A DNA stretch of 64,000 nt from Lumbricus rubellus. Taxonomy: Eukaryota; Annelida; Clitellata; Crassiclitellata; Lumbricidae. The position numbers and the translations under genes are program-made. Position 1 is the stretch's first letter. Each line of letters starts with the position of its first letter. Location of the stretch: NCBI GenBank assembly GCA_945859605.1, contig OX243821.1, positions 17,119,509 through 17,183,508 of the forward strand, in the 5' to 3' direction. Below, in pieces: positions 8,488-17,059 of this stretch. A model generated the notes under the pieces. It saw only the letters and a list, made by a program, of their open reading frames with translations. It was not told where the DNA came from and made no database searches.

Positions 8488-9084
8488 TTATAATATCATG
8501 CCGAGAATCGGAATGTTTCGAAACGGTGAGTTGGGGCCGAGCAAAAGTCCTTCGCCACTCACATAGCCCGACCCTGTTTTCATGTAAAGCCCGGATCCCA
8601 TTATCGATGCGCCTTTTTGCCACGGAGACAAGTACAACCCGGATCCGGCCGCTCTTATTTTGCACGCTATGTCACCTTTCTTGACATACATTACACCCGA
8701 ACCACTGATTTTATCGACAAGTTTCGATCCAGCCGCAGCACCTAGCCCACCTAATGCGCCCTGTGCTAAACTTGGCAGTACGCTACCAAGAAGGAACCGT
8801 CCCGCTGTCGCTAGAAACGGAAGTATAGCGCCTATGAATCCACCTTCGACTTTCTTGTTGTTCTCCAATTGCGTTTTACTCATTTTAATAATCATGCCAG
8901 TTCCTTTTTGGTAGGCAGCCGCCATTTTATTGATTTGCGCCTGGGTGAGAGCCAAAACGTGTTCGCCATTCAAATCATCGTGCGATAGTTTGATACTCAC
9001 GCCGGTTCCCGCTTCAAGTGATCTTTTAATTTTGTCTTGTTGCGCTTCTGAAATATTAACTTTTACGCCCATGTACCGATTCAT
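8488..9084 (-). CDS. pX-like virion protein with Gly-rich hydrophobic helix
   Basis: A 198-residue protein. Its N-terminal half has two copies of a short beta-like repeat (GTGVSIKLSHDDL and GTGMIIKMSKTQL). The centre carries GGFIGAILPFLATAGRFLLG followed by a Gly/Ala-rich helix (residues about 82-120), the hallmark of adenovirus pX/mu-like segments in Polintons. The end has LLLGPNSPFRNIPILGMIL. The start ATG has TAAAATG. It is probably a minor virion or DNA-condensing protein; the second element carries a shorter analogue at 61330-61659. Confidence 0.7.
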   Translation of the reverse strand: MNRYMGVKVNISEAQQDKIKRSLEAGTGVSIKLSHDDLNGEHVLALTQAQINKMAAAYQKGTGMIIKMSKTQLENNKKVEGGFIGAILPFLATAGRFLLGSVLPSLAQGALGGLGAAAGSKLVDKISGSGVMYVKKGDIACKIRAAGSGLYLSPWQKGASIMGSGLYMKTGSGYVSGEGLLLGPNSPFRNIPILGMIL

Positions 9085-9108
9085 TTTACTAATAAATTAC
9101 AAAAACTT

Positions 9109-9903
9109 TCAAACTTCTCTGATGTGAAATCGAATCGCCAATTCTTCACCTCGAAGATTTAGTAGGTTCCCGTGTTGGTCTGTGAGTCTCGTTTCCATCG
9201 TTGAAATTGTAGATAGCAAAATCGGGAGATATATCAAATTATGCGGCACTTCGATAATCTTGTAACCCGGGCCTACGTTTGGGAAAAAAGAATATATCAC
9301 GTTTTCCGATGTTCCGTTAGTGTACGAAGACCCGATAATGTCGCTGGTCACTCTCAGGCTGCTTACACTCATTATATTTACCAAGTCCTCCGATTCATTG
9401 TATCCAGCCGAATAGATCCATCTGTTGAAACCTAGAACCTTTCCAATCGAATTCTTTGGCGTAAAGTCAACCATATACTCTGCTTCTATATTTACCACAG
9501 ACCTCAGAGTATTGGTGTTTGGCGCTATTGAGATACAGTAGGCGCCATTTACTCCGTCGAAATGTCCATTCCCCTTCATGACTCTCTGTATATATTCGTT
9601 GATATCCGTTATTTCATAGCAACCCTCTGGAAGTGCAATGTTTACCCAATCTGTGCTGGAATTCGGCGAATACCTGAAGCCGTTATTTGTCGCATCGATA
9701 TTAGGAAAAGAATAGTACGTCTCGAGGGCAACTAAGGCCATTTCATATTTCTTATTCTTCTCCAGTTCAAGTAGTGGATTAAACTTCGTTCTGATTCGCG
9801 TGCTCTTTTCGCTGAGAAAAATGGAAAATGATGTTTTTGGTTCCGTGTTGCAGGCCGTCTTTTCCGTGTTTTCCGATATCTGTTTGAGAAGCGATGATTC
9901 CAT
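9109..9903 (-). CDS. Minor capsid (penton-like) protein
   Basis: A 264-residue protein starting at MESSLLKQ (9903), where the TAAAA-ATG signal sits; a longer in-frame extension upstream lacks that signal. It has beta-rich composition, an FSIFLSEKSTRIRTKFNP opening and LVALETYYSFPNI, which match the single jelly-roll proteins that occur beside the packaging ATPase in Polintons. A clear counterpart starts at 63385 in the second element. It is expected to occupy capsid vertices and hold the fibres. Homology is by motif and place; no catalytic function is expected. Confidence 0.68.
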   Translation of the reverse strand: MESSLLKQISENTEKTACNTEPKTSFSIFLSEKSTRIRTKFNPLLELEKNKKYEMALVALETYYSFPNIDATNNGFRYSPNSSTDWVNIALPEGCYEITDINEYIQRVMKGNGHFDGVNGAYCISIAPNTNTLRSVVNIEAEYMVDFTPKNSIGKVLGFNRWIYSAGYNESEDLVNIMSVSSLRVTSDIIGSSYTNGTSENVIYSFFPNVGPGYKIIEVPHNLIYLPILLSTISTMETRLTDQHGNLLNLRGEELAIRFHIREV

Positions 9904-9923
9904 TTTTACTATACAATACAATT

Positions 9924-10712
9924 TTACAATGGCGGATCCTCGATTATATAAAATTCGTCGAGTCCGCATCGGTATTTACCATTGTACTTGTCGCTAGTCA
10001 GGTCTAAAACCACGAATCTATGAGGTTGCTCCCATACTGTTTTGCATAGTTTTCGAAATTCATCTTTCGACATGTCTGTACTCACATGATCGTTGTAAAT
10101 ATGATTACAATTTTTCAGGTCTTGTTTGAACAGGCAAATAAAGTTCGCATTTTCTCTGATTGTTTGGCGCGGTAATTTGAAATAATTCTGGGCGAGGTAA
10201 AAACAATCTACATTACTATGCCTCCCCCGATTGTAATACGTTTCACATTTGTTTTGTTTTTCCAATTGAAGATCATCAAAAATCATCAGGTTCTTCTTTT
10301 CAGCGCTCAGATCTCTCGGGTCTGGTACATCGTCGGCGCTCTCAAAGAACTTGGCAATTATATCGGATTTAGCTTCTGAGTTTTTCGCCATTTCCTCCAT
10401 AACAAGGTCTGGTGACGCATTTAGGCCCACGATTTCATCTCGGTGCTCGAACAACCGAACGATCGCTGCTTTCGGTAATTTTTCTTCGTATGCTTTTTTG
10501 ATAATACGATATTCCGGTTGAAACAAAGAAGTGCCGAATACCTGCAAGTTATTATAATCCAGCCAGTCTGGCCTGAGTAAAAGATTGAGAAGAAGCGTTG
10601 TTTTTCCACACGCCGATTTCCCAACTATCAAACCGCGTATGCTTTTGGGTAACAACGGATTATTGAATCTTTTCGAGAGCGCTGTGCCCCAACTCATATC
10701 TCTAATCTCCAT
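9924..10712 (-). CDS. Genome-packaging ATPase (FtsK/HerA, A32-like)
   Basis: A 262-residue P-loop ATPase that would pump DNA into capsids. Walker A is GKSACGKTT at residues 31-39, Walker B LMIFDD ends at Asp146-Asp147, and a polar sensor-type Gln lies in FYLAQNYF (Gln175). This order matches the A32/IVa2-like packaging ATPases of Polintons and NCLDV. The start ATG follows TTTTTAAA. It is the first gene of the minus-strand block and is divergent from the PLA2 gene, with only 29 nt between starts. No damage is seen. Confidence 0.88.
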   Translation of the reverse strand: MEIRDMSWGTALSKRFNNPLLPKSIRGLIVGKSACGKTTLLLNLLLRPDWLDYNNLQVFGTSLFQPEYRIIKKAYEEKLPKAAIVRLFEHRDEIVGLNASPDLVMEEMAKNSEAKSDIIAKFFESADDVPDPRDLSAEKKNLMIFDDLQLEKQNKCETYYNRGRHSNVDCFYLAQNYFKLPRQTIRENANFICLFKQDLKNCNHIYNDHVSTDMSKDEFRKLCKTVWEQPHRFVVLDLTSDKYNGKYRCGLDEFYIIEDPPL

Positions 10713-10741
10713 TTTAAAAATATATATTATTAAAAAACGAA
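10713..10741. promoter_or_regulatory. 29-nt divergent promoter between ATPase and PLA2 genes
   Basis: The only sequence between two divergent start codons is a 29-nt stretch of almost pure A/T with ATATATATT in the middle. It must hold promoter elements for both directions or overlap with the coding regions. Function is inferred from the geometry. Confidence 0.5.
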
Positions 10742-11284
10742 ATGTATTGCGTAAAATGTAAACAACAGACCCAGACGAGAGATGTGCAGAACGCCGTGGC
10801 TAATAATGGGAGATCGATGCTCAGAGGTGTTTGCGTCGTATGCGGGAAAACAAAAACTCAATTCGTGAAGGCGCCCGCTGTTGCGCAGGGTGGGGATCTA
10901 GTTAGTTCGCTGAACGCTGCCACTAGCAACATTAAATTACCTTGGGCCAAGTTTGCTGGTGAGGTACATTTGCCAGGCCATCAGTTTACTGGTCCCGGTA
11001 CTAGACTAGATTTGCGTCTGAATCCCAACGAAACCCCCAAAGATTGGAGCAAACCTATAAACAGGGTAGATAGTGCGGCGTATATTCACGACCTGGCATA
11101 CAATCGACACACTGATACGGCTTCTAGGAATGTCGCTGATAGAGCAATGATAAACCAGCTGAATAATATACCTAATCCAAGCGTGCGGGAACGAATAGAG
11201 AGGGCGATAGTCAAACCTATTTTGTCCGCTAAAACGAGTCTCGGGCTAGGTTTAAAAAAAGCCCAGAATTACAGCAGGACCTGA
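10742..11284 (+). CDS. PLA2-like protein with zinc-binding N terminus
   Basis: A 180-residue protein in two parts. Residues 1-45 are a four-Cys zinc domain (Cys3, Cys6, Cys31, Cys34; a DUF5679-like pattern). Residues about 75-140 resemble parvovirus VP1-type phospholipase A2: a GHQFTGPGT calcium-loop-like motif (79-87), the catalytic dyad His116-Asp117 in AAYIHDLAY, and Asp133 in VADRAM. Such domains are known from adintoviruses and are thought to help virions breach endosomal membranes. The gene ends in a Lys-rich tail coded over the A7 run at 11254-11260, where the integrase frame opens in the -1 register. Confidence 0.8.
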   Translation: MYCVKCKQQTQTRDVQNAVANNGRSMLRGVCVVCGKTKTQFVKAPAVAQGGDLVSSLNAATSNIKLPWAKFAGEVHLPGHQFTGPGTRLDLRLNPNETPKDWSKPINRVDSAAYIHDLAYNRHTDTASRNVADRAMINQLNNIPNPSVRERIERAIVKPILSAKTSLGLGLKKAQNYSRT

Positions 11285-12195
11285 AATGGACTAATCAATT
11301 AGCGAATGAATTACACAAACCAGTAGTGAGAAATTTTAGGATGAGGCGGGTCCGTGTTGGCGGGATTGACCAGATTTGGGCGGCTGATCTAATCGACATG
11401 CAGGCTTTCGCTAGAGATAATGATGGCGTGAAATTTCTATTGACCGTCATAGATGTGTTTTCCAAGTATGGGTGGATCGTTCCATTACATGACAAGAGTG
11501 GGAAGTCTACAGCTGATGGGTTCGTGAAGATACTCGGGGGTGGTCGACAGCCATCGAAAGTTTGGTGCGACAAAGGGAAAGAATTTTATAACAAAAACGT
11601 AAAGAATTTAGTCGAGCTGTATTCTACCGAGAACGAGAGCAAAAGTTGTATCGCAGAAAGATGGGTGCGTACGATGAAAGATAAAATGTTCAAGTACTTT
11701 ACTGCTAATTCAACTAGAAGATATATCGATGTATTAGATGAGATGGTTAGTAATTATAATGACACGAGACATTCTTCGATCAAAATGACCCCCGCGAAGG
11801 CTAGTATGAAAGTGAACGAAAAGACTGTATTTATGAATTTATACGGCGATGAGATTTCAGGGCCTATTACACCAAAGTTTTCAGTCGGCGATCGAGTCAG
11901 AATAACTAGGAAGAAGAGCATTTTTGACAAGGGTTACTTGCCGAGATGGACGGAGGAGGTTTTTGTAGTATCTCAGGTTCAATATACAGATCCGCCAACT
12001 TACAAGATCACTGATTCTAATTCTGAGGAAATACAGGGGTCATTCTATGAGCAGGAGCTACAGAAAACAACTCAAGAAATATTTAGAATCGAAAAAGTGA
12101 TTAGGAAACGTGGGAAGAAATCACTCGTGAAGTGGTTAGGCTACCCAGACTCGTTCAATTCTTGGATTAATAACGAAAACTTGATGACATTGTGA
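11233..12195 (+). CDS. Retroviral-type integrase with chromodomain
   Basis: DDE integrase that inserts the element. The frame is open from 11233; the first ATG is 11341, but family-conserved sequence (ELHKP) lies upstream of it, so the true start is upstream or through frameshifting from the PLA2 gene. Catalytic core: Asp in AADLIDM, Asp in VWCDKGKEF, Glu in IAERWVRT. Only 28 residues separate the second Asp from the Glu, against 34 in the second element's integrase, so a short internal deletion is likely. An SH3-like region follows, and a chromodomain ends the protein (FRIEKVIRK...KWLGYPDSFNSW). The long N-terminal segment found in the second element is absent. Confidence 0.85.
   Translation, partial: NESRARFKKSPELQQDLKWTNQLANELHKPVVRNFRMRRVRVGGIDQIWAADLIDMQAFARDNDGVKFLLTVIDVFSKYGWIVPLHDKSGKSTADGFVKILGGGRQPSKVWCDKGKEFYNKNVKNLVELYSTENESKSCIAERWVRTMKDKMFKYFTANSTRRYIDVLDEMVSNYNDTRHSSIKMTPAKASMKVNEKTVFMNLYGDEISGPITPKFSVGDRVRITRKKSIFDKGYLPRWTEEVFVVSQVQYTDPPTYKITDSNSEEIQGSFYEQELQKTTQEIFRIEKVIRKRGKKSLVKWLGYPDSFNSWINNENLMTL
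11251..11260 (+). promoter_or_regulatory. Candidate -1 ribosomal frameshift site
   Basis: The run TTTAAAAAAA lies near the end of the PLA2 frame. Read in that frame it gives T-TTA-AAA and A-AAA-AAA, two overlapping heptamers of the X-XXY-YYZ type. A -1 slip leads exactly into the integrase frame, open from 11233 with no stop until 12193. The PLA2 stop follows 22 nt later. I could not establish a downstream pseudoknot by eye. Confidence 0.45.
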
Positions 12196-12324
12196 GACGA
12201 TTATGAAAAAATATGTCGTGTTTGGAGAAAAAATAATAATATTCGATTGATCCAAAGACGATTATAAACCAACGGTGTAAAATCGTTTGCGATATTGTAA
12301 TCCCATATCTACGTCGTAGTCCAC

Positions 12325-12654
12325 TCATGCCCCTGCTTCACACAGGCATGAGTTGCCATTACATTGACAATTAACGGCGATGATCTCGGTGTCGATCAAA
12401 CTAACATCACACGGGGGTGAGTTGCCATTGCGCCGTCGACGAACGACGATGGTCTCGCCTGACCCTTGTTGTCGATCCGGCTGTGGATTCTTGCATGAGC
12501 ATTCATCGTCGTAGCATTCGCGGGTGTGGGCGTCAATTTTGGCAATGAACTTCGCTATCCACCGTCTTGTAAAATATGCATGCTTGCCGCTGCGCTCGGC
12601 GATTTTTCGTAATTCAGTAACAGTTTTCTTCGAGTAGTCCATTTTTTCTGTCAT
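12325..12654 (-). CDS. Small SAP-like, Cys-rich protein
   Basis: A 109-residue protein convergent to the integrase. Residues about 8-40 (KKTVTELRKIAERSGKHAY and following) look like a SAP/Rho-N-type helix-extended-helix DNA-binding fold. The rest is low-complexity with an RRRR patch and a Cys-rich end (CQCNGNSCLC). The ATG follows GTATATAAA, so TATA and TAAAATG signals coincide. It is the last gene before the terminal repeats. The role is unknown; DNA binding is inferred. Confidence 0.55.
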   Translation of the reverse strand: MTEKMDYSKKTVTELRKIAERSGKHAYFTRRWIAKFIAKIDAHTRECYDDECSCKNPQPDRQQGSGETIVVRRRRNGNSPPCDVSLIDTEIIAVNCQCNGNSCLCEAGA

Positions 12655-12675
12655 TTTATATACGCCAGAGAAAAT

Positions 12676-12735
12676 TTTTTTACTTTTTTACTTTTTTACT
12701 TTTTTTACTTTTTTACTTTTTTTTTACTTTTTTAC
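12676..12735. repeat. T-rich run with regular AC breaks
   Basis: About 60 bases of poly-T broken every 7-10 bases by AC (units like TTTTTTAC). It lies between the last gene and the terminal iterons of the element. Confidence 0.8.
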
Positions 12736-12759
12736 GACAGACATCGAATTTGAAAAAGT

Positions 12760-12911
12760 AAGGCTATATTGGTCAAACTGCGCGGGCACTCAATTTTTAA
12801 GGCTGTACTGGTCAAATGGACGAAAGTCAAGGCTATACTGGTCAAATTGTCCGTTGGTCAAGGCTGTACTGGTCAAATTGGCGAAAATCAAGGCTGTACT
12901 GGTCAAATGAG
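12760..12911. repeat. Five iteron-like terminal repeats
   Basis: Five direct copies of AAGGCTRTACTGGTCAAA starting at 12760, 12799, 12829, 12860 and 12890 (period 30-39 bases), with the sequence between copies not conserved. They end about 30 bases before the inferred element end. Such subterminal arrays are common in Polinton inverted termini and could bind integrase or the terminal protein. Confidence 0.8.
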
Positions 12912-12939
12912 TCAAAAGCCTTATTCCTGTTCTACTACT

Positions 12940-13194
12940 ATTGAAAGCCAGTTGATCTGCTCGGCAGGTTAAGTTATCAGTATCGCCAATACATGGATTC
13001 AGCGGTCGGATGTAGAACTCAAAAGCGCTGCCACAGTTGATTGTATAAGCCTTTGGTCCAGAGCCAAAAGATGTTACTAAGTCATGCATGCGATCAAATG
13101 GAGCGAAAGAATACTTTGGAAGCAGGCGACATGTGCCGACGATGAAGGCAGAGACCAGATCTTCGTCTCTCGATCTATCCGAAAATTCCGTCAT
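12940..13194 (-). pseudogene. 5' remnant of a cGLR/Mab-21 gene cut by the Polinton
   Basis: Encodes the first 85 codons of the same protein as the copies at 22698-25586 and 37126-40021: MTEFSDRSRDEDLVSAFIVG, then the nucleotidyltransferase-type GS motif (CGSAFEFYIRP) and CIGDTD. Homology stops sharply at 12940, where Polinton sequence begins. The reading frame continues into the Polinton terminus only by chance. The bases ATTGAA at the junction match the gene (ATTAAA and ACTGAA in the other copies), so they fit a 6-bp target duplication. Upstream sequence (13195-13260) also matches the other copies. Confidence 0.85.
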
Positions 13195-13261
13195 CGTAAA
13201 TTATAAAGTTTATATATAACACCTCCATCTTACAAGTTTCTTCGTTATCAATGTTACCTTC

Positions 13262-13440
13262 ATGTTCGTTACCATCATTCATCATCAACAACATCATCAG
13301 CAGCAGCGGCACAAAGGCATCGGCATCAGCACCACCGCATCCACCACCGTCATCGTGATCATCATCATCATGATAATCATCATCGTCATCGTCGTCGTCG
13401 TCGTCATAATCATCTTCATCATCTTCATCATCAAACATCA
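13262..13440. repeat. CAT/CGT-rich simple repeat upstream of cGLR remnant
   Basis: Interrupted CAT, CAG and CGT triplets. The same kind of tract lies at the matching place upstream of the other cGLR copies (25640-25850 and 42470-42650), so it is part of the duplicated unit. Confidence 0.8.
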
Positions 13441-14229
13441 GGATTGAGAGACACATTATTATATCTAGTTAGAAAAATTCTCTTTGTGGCTAACAGTTCG
13501 ACCACCAATTTTTCCCAGTTGCAGTCATAAATTATTTGAAAAGCGTAAATGTTAAAAATAGTCATCTCCAAAAATTCATATCTTTGCTCATTTTGTAAAC
13601 GTACGCAGAGGCCCTAAGCACATTCCGTGATTGGCTATTTTTAATGGAATTTGTCGCAGTTAGATCCAGGATAGGCCGCATTATAAGATAATTGCCAGGT
13701 CGTCACGAATAGCACGAGTTTGGCTCCTTTTCAAAGTCACTTTCGACTGAATTTTTTTTCGTCTTTTTATTTGTCTGGCGGTCGCCACGGCGACATTCTG
13801 AATTCTCACAAATTGGCCTCAATACTATTAGTATTACTGTGACCAATGACCAATGATGATGGCATACCTTTGTGGTGTTGCTTACCTAATAATAAATACA
13901 CCATTTCTCTATGCACTTAATTACTCGACATTTAAATTTTACGTCAATGGTTTCAGCACGCGTCTTTTGACTATCGTCTTTCTATTACGACCAAAGAAAT
14001 TTGCGGCCAATGTCCTAGAGCTACGGGCACTTGGCTTCGTGGGCGTAGCCACCTTAAAAATATATACGATCCGGGCAGCAGACCAATTTACCATTGATCA
14101 AAATTTTAAGCAGGAATTGGTAGACATAGGCCTAAATCTTCGTTATTTTGTAGGTGCAAATAATTAGGAACTAGCAGTCCATTATGTCATTCACTGACCA
14201 TTGCATTCAACATCTATATAAATAAAAAT
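13441..14229. other. Non-coding flank of the cGLR remnant unit
   Basis: No convincing gene; the longest open frame (13853-14167) shows no recognisable features. The block 13470-13690, including CACATTCCGTGATTGGCTAT, recurs at 26850-27060 and 43725-43810, showing that the duplicated unit extends beyond the gene. Confidence 0.6.
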
Positions 14230-14410
14230 GTATCTGCGTGGTCGAGTGGGTTGGAGCCCGCTCGCCGCCCCGGCGGCCCGGGTTCAATTCCCTGTCGGAT
14301 CTTTACAGCGGGTGGCTCGGTCGCAATATAAACGTGGAGTGTGAGGTTGTTCTCTGCCTCCGACACTAATCATCTTCGATATGAAACAGTGTCGTTAAGC
14401 CCTGAACATT
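14230..14410 (+). mobile_element. tRNA-derived SINE (type 1)
   Basis: Pol III promoter-like boxes A (TGGTCGAGTGG, 14239-14249) and B (GGTTCAATTCC, 14281-14291) in a tRNA-like head, followed by a conserved-looking body ending GTCGTTAAGCCCTGAAC. The acceptor arms do not pair as in a functional tRNA. It is unlike the other SINEs in the window. Confidence 0.6.
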
Positions 14411-15620
14411 TTTGCGTTTATGTCGACCAGAAGGATCTCGGAGAGTCGTGGACCGATTGCTTTCAAACTTTTACCAAAACGTTCCGCTCGAATATGCGGA
14501 GGTTTGCATAATGCTTTTTTGTGAAAAGGCGCATTCTTTTACAACAATTATGATCATTTTAATTCGTCCACTATTTGACCTATAGATTTTATCGCCAAAC
14601 GCCTACGTCGCCACTATTAGACAATGCATCGCACGAGGTTGCGTGTCGTGACGTCATAATCGATTTCCCATCTTTCAAGAATTCGAAACCGGTTATGTTT
14701 GCTTTTTAGAAATGGCGCAATCATTTACAACAAAAGGGAGCAGGGTAGAGTGGAGAAGGAGGTGGAGGTGGAAGGGAAGAGGAGGTGGGACGGGAGGAGG
14801 TAGAGCGGAAGAGGAGGGGTAGGGGGAGGAGAGGGAGTAGGGGTGGGAAGGTAGGAGGGAGGGGGAGGGGATGGGGAGGGCTTTTTTTACGACTTTTTTT
14901 AGACTTTTGGCAAAAAATCTTCCGGAGTTTTTCCAGAAATATCGCAAGTCGCCGCCTGCAAATTCTTATGACCTATGTTAGTCATCCGCTCTAAAATTGG
15001 CCTTCCACCATATTTTTCACTGCACAAGCCCTTCATTCCATTTCGTTCTTAGGCCTATATAATGGTAAACCGACTGCAGTTACATTTTTCATCTTGAATA
15101 TCACTTCACAATATTACTTTTATAACTGCACAAATTCATTAACAACTGCACATTTTGTGTAGAACTGCACGTTAAAAATTAGCTCTGCACTCATTCTGAA
15201 GCCAGTTAAGATGTAGGCTAACCTAGCGTCCTAGCCTACTCCATTAAAAATTTAAGACAAGCCTATACATGTATAATAGACGACTAAAAAAGAAACTTGT
15301 CAGATTTGCAGAGCTATATCAGCAGCAACTATAAAGTAGACGCAACCAGTGGCCAATTACATAAAATTATGACACAATATTTTAACATTTTCCATGTTTG
15401 AAACGATTATTCGAATCGTATAGGTCCCAATATCAAAAGCTGAATTAAAGTAGGATTAGTTATCAATAAAGTTAAAGGTGCATAATTTATGCGCCGTGTC
15501 TGATCACTATAGGCTTTCTATTTGAATTTACAAGATTAGCTACTACATGTATCAAGAGATTCAAGACTATGAATCGTGTGACTTTGGCGATTTAGGGCTC
15601 ACAAAATATTGATCAAATTG
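14411..15620. other. Gene-free stretch with purine-rich tract and a dispersed repeat
   Basis: Holds a G/A-rich, nearly pure purine tract at 14738-14880 and one copy of the ACTGCAC repeat family near 15120-15190. I see no gene otherwise. Confidence 0.5.
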
Positions 15621-15870
15621 TGGGGCGCGGTGGTATAGCGGGTAGGCCTATGTTCGTTTCCTTGCAGGTGGAGGGTTACATGTTCGAATACAATCAATCC
15701 ACCTCAAGCCGCCGCGTATAGACCCTGAGCAAGTCCTTCACTCGCAATTGCTTAGGCGCTACGGCGTGAAACTCCGATGCAGTGTCCACGCTGTAGTCGG
15801 GAGCGCCTCGAAGTAGTCAGCTTGAAGGGGACGCTATAGAAACGGATAAATAAATAAACTAATTAAGTAT
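15621..15870 (+). mobile_element. tRNA-derived SINE (type 2), diverged
   Basis: Box A TGGTATAGCGG at 15631-15641 and a degraded box B. The body matches the other type 2 SINEs (CAAGTCCTTCACTCGCAATTG; ACGGCGTGAAACTCCGATGC), and the 3' end GGGAGCGCCTC...CTTGAAGGGG.CGCTATA is shared with a LINE in this window. The tail is ATAAATAAATAA. Confidence 0.75.
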
Positions 15871-16260
15871 AGGCCCTGTCTCACAAAAGCTCTTTCTACG
15901 CGTTCGTCTGTATGCAACTATGCATGTATAATGTAGTAGGCCTAATTGTTATTAATGTAATGTGAACACTTGATTACTTACATCTCAAATAGTTTGTCAT
16001 CTATCTTAATCTGAAGTGAGAAAACTTCGTGTTAATAGTAGTTAAATGTATCTTCAAAAAACTACGACGGCCGATTAAGACACGTACATGTATACCCAGA
16101 GGCCTACGTTAGAAAACAGTTATGCAAGCCTAGCCTATAATTCTCATGCACAACTTTTCATAAGCTTGCAACCGTATTACTCTGTCGGCTATATCGTGAA
16201 ATCCTTGATATACATGTAGACCTATAGGTGAATCCAATGCTATACGATTTGTACACCCTC
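15871..16260. other. Gene-free stretch
   Basis: No gene, repeat or structure that I can support. Confidence 0.4.
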
Positions 16261-16261
16261 G

Positions 16262-16812
16262 CCCATGGGCGGAGTATGGTTTTAGTTCGTAGGGGGGCTC
16301 AAAATAACTTGGACGGAGACTTGTTCCAGAACGAGGTCCGAATCTCGTGAAAATATATAATTTTTACCGACGTACAAACTGATGACCTGATGACCTTTTT
16401 AAACCATTCAGTCGGCCCAAAACTGACTTTTACTTTGCAGGCCTTCTTTACCGACCGAAAGCTTTTAGCCATTCGGTCGGACCAAAAAAGGGCATTAGGG
16501 GGGGGGGGGGGGTAATCAAAAGTAAAAGTAACTTTTACTTTTAATGCCTTCTTTTGGGGGCTCTTCTTTCTTCTTTCTGCTCTTTCATCAGTGTCCTGTG
16601 GGTGAGACCCTTATGAAGTTTCTCCCTGGCAATTTCGCCCAAGATTGTGGTTTTGCATATTAAATCTTCCTTGATGTTTTCTATCCATCTTTTTCGTCGC
16701 CTTCCTTTACTCCTTTCACCTTCAACGTGTCCAAGCAGGGCTAAGACCCCTACGATCCATTTTTCCTTGAGAAAATTAGCCCCCCCCCTTCCCCTGATAA
16801 ACTCCGCCCATG
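16262..16812. mobile_element. MITE (GGGCGGAGT family) containing a LINE 3' fragment
   Basis: Bounded by CCCATGGGCGGAGTATGG and the complementary ACTCCGCCCATGG, the terminal repeats of a MITE seen again at 18137-18520, 27290-27645 and 31468-31855. A poly-G run lies near 16499-16512. Between 16550 and 16740 the minus strand encodes GHVEGERSKGRRRKRWIENI, like the C-terminal end of non-LTR RT proteins, so a LINE fragment appears to be embedded. Confidence 0.6.
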
Positions 16813-17059
16813 GCCTCGCCATCAATCATCTTTTCCATCTTGCAGTCTGTTATAGGGTCCTCTCTGGCCTTCCACATTTATTGAGACCTTCGTGGTCTGT
16901 CCCATCTTTGCCGAAATAAGAGCTGATTAATTGTCAGAACTTCACATGGTAGACTATACATGCAGCCAAAGGAAAGCACGACTAAATTAAATGCCGTTAA
17001 TTGAAAAGTTTCAAACATTTGACAGAGTTTAAGAGATGACATGCAGACGTTTAAATGTA

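Larger units (their letters stand above)
1..12939. mobile_element. Maverick/Polinton (adintovirus-type) element, right-hand part
   Basis: A contiguous block of virus-like genes: protein-primed family B polymerase, adenain-type protease, capsid proteins, packaging ATPase, PLA2-like protein and retroviral-type integrase with chromodomain. This combination defines Mavericks/Polintons, and the PLA2 and fibre genes point to the adintovirus branch. The left end lies outside the window because the polymerase is already open at base 2. The right end is placed at 12939, where the bases TCTACTACT meet sequence homologous to cGLR genes; read inward the element begins AGTAGT, in line with the AG ends known for Polintons. 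The end position and the 6-bp target duplication (12940-12945) are inferences until the left end is seen. Confidence 0.88.

Noticed and set aside
12760..12911. CRISPR-like array
   Set aside because: Only five short, imperfect repeats at the end of a eukaryotic transposon, with no cas genes; iterons explain it better.
12790..12939. Extension of the cGLR remnant frame into the Polinton terminus
   Set aside because: The frame runs through iterons by chance; homology to the gene ends at 12940.
13853..14167. 104-codon plus-strand frame
   Set aside because: No domain, no clear signal of coding and no counterpart in the sister units.
14230..14302. tRNA gene
   Set aside because: Boxes A and B are present, but the arms do not pair as in a tRNA and a SINE body follows. 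The same reasoning applies to 15621, 19855, 32791, 34207 and 55034.
14693..14994. Gly/Arg/Pro-rich frames
   Set aside because: They translate a purine-rich low-complexity tract.
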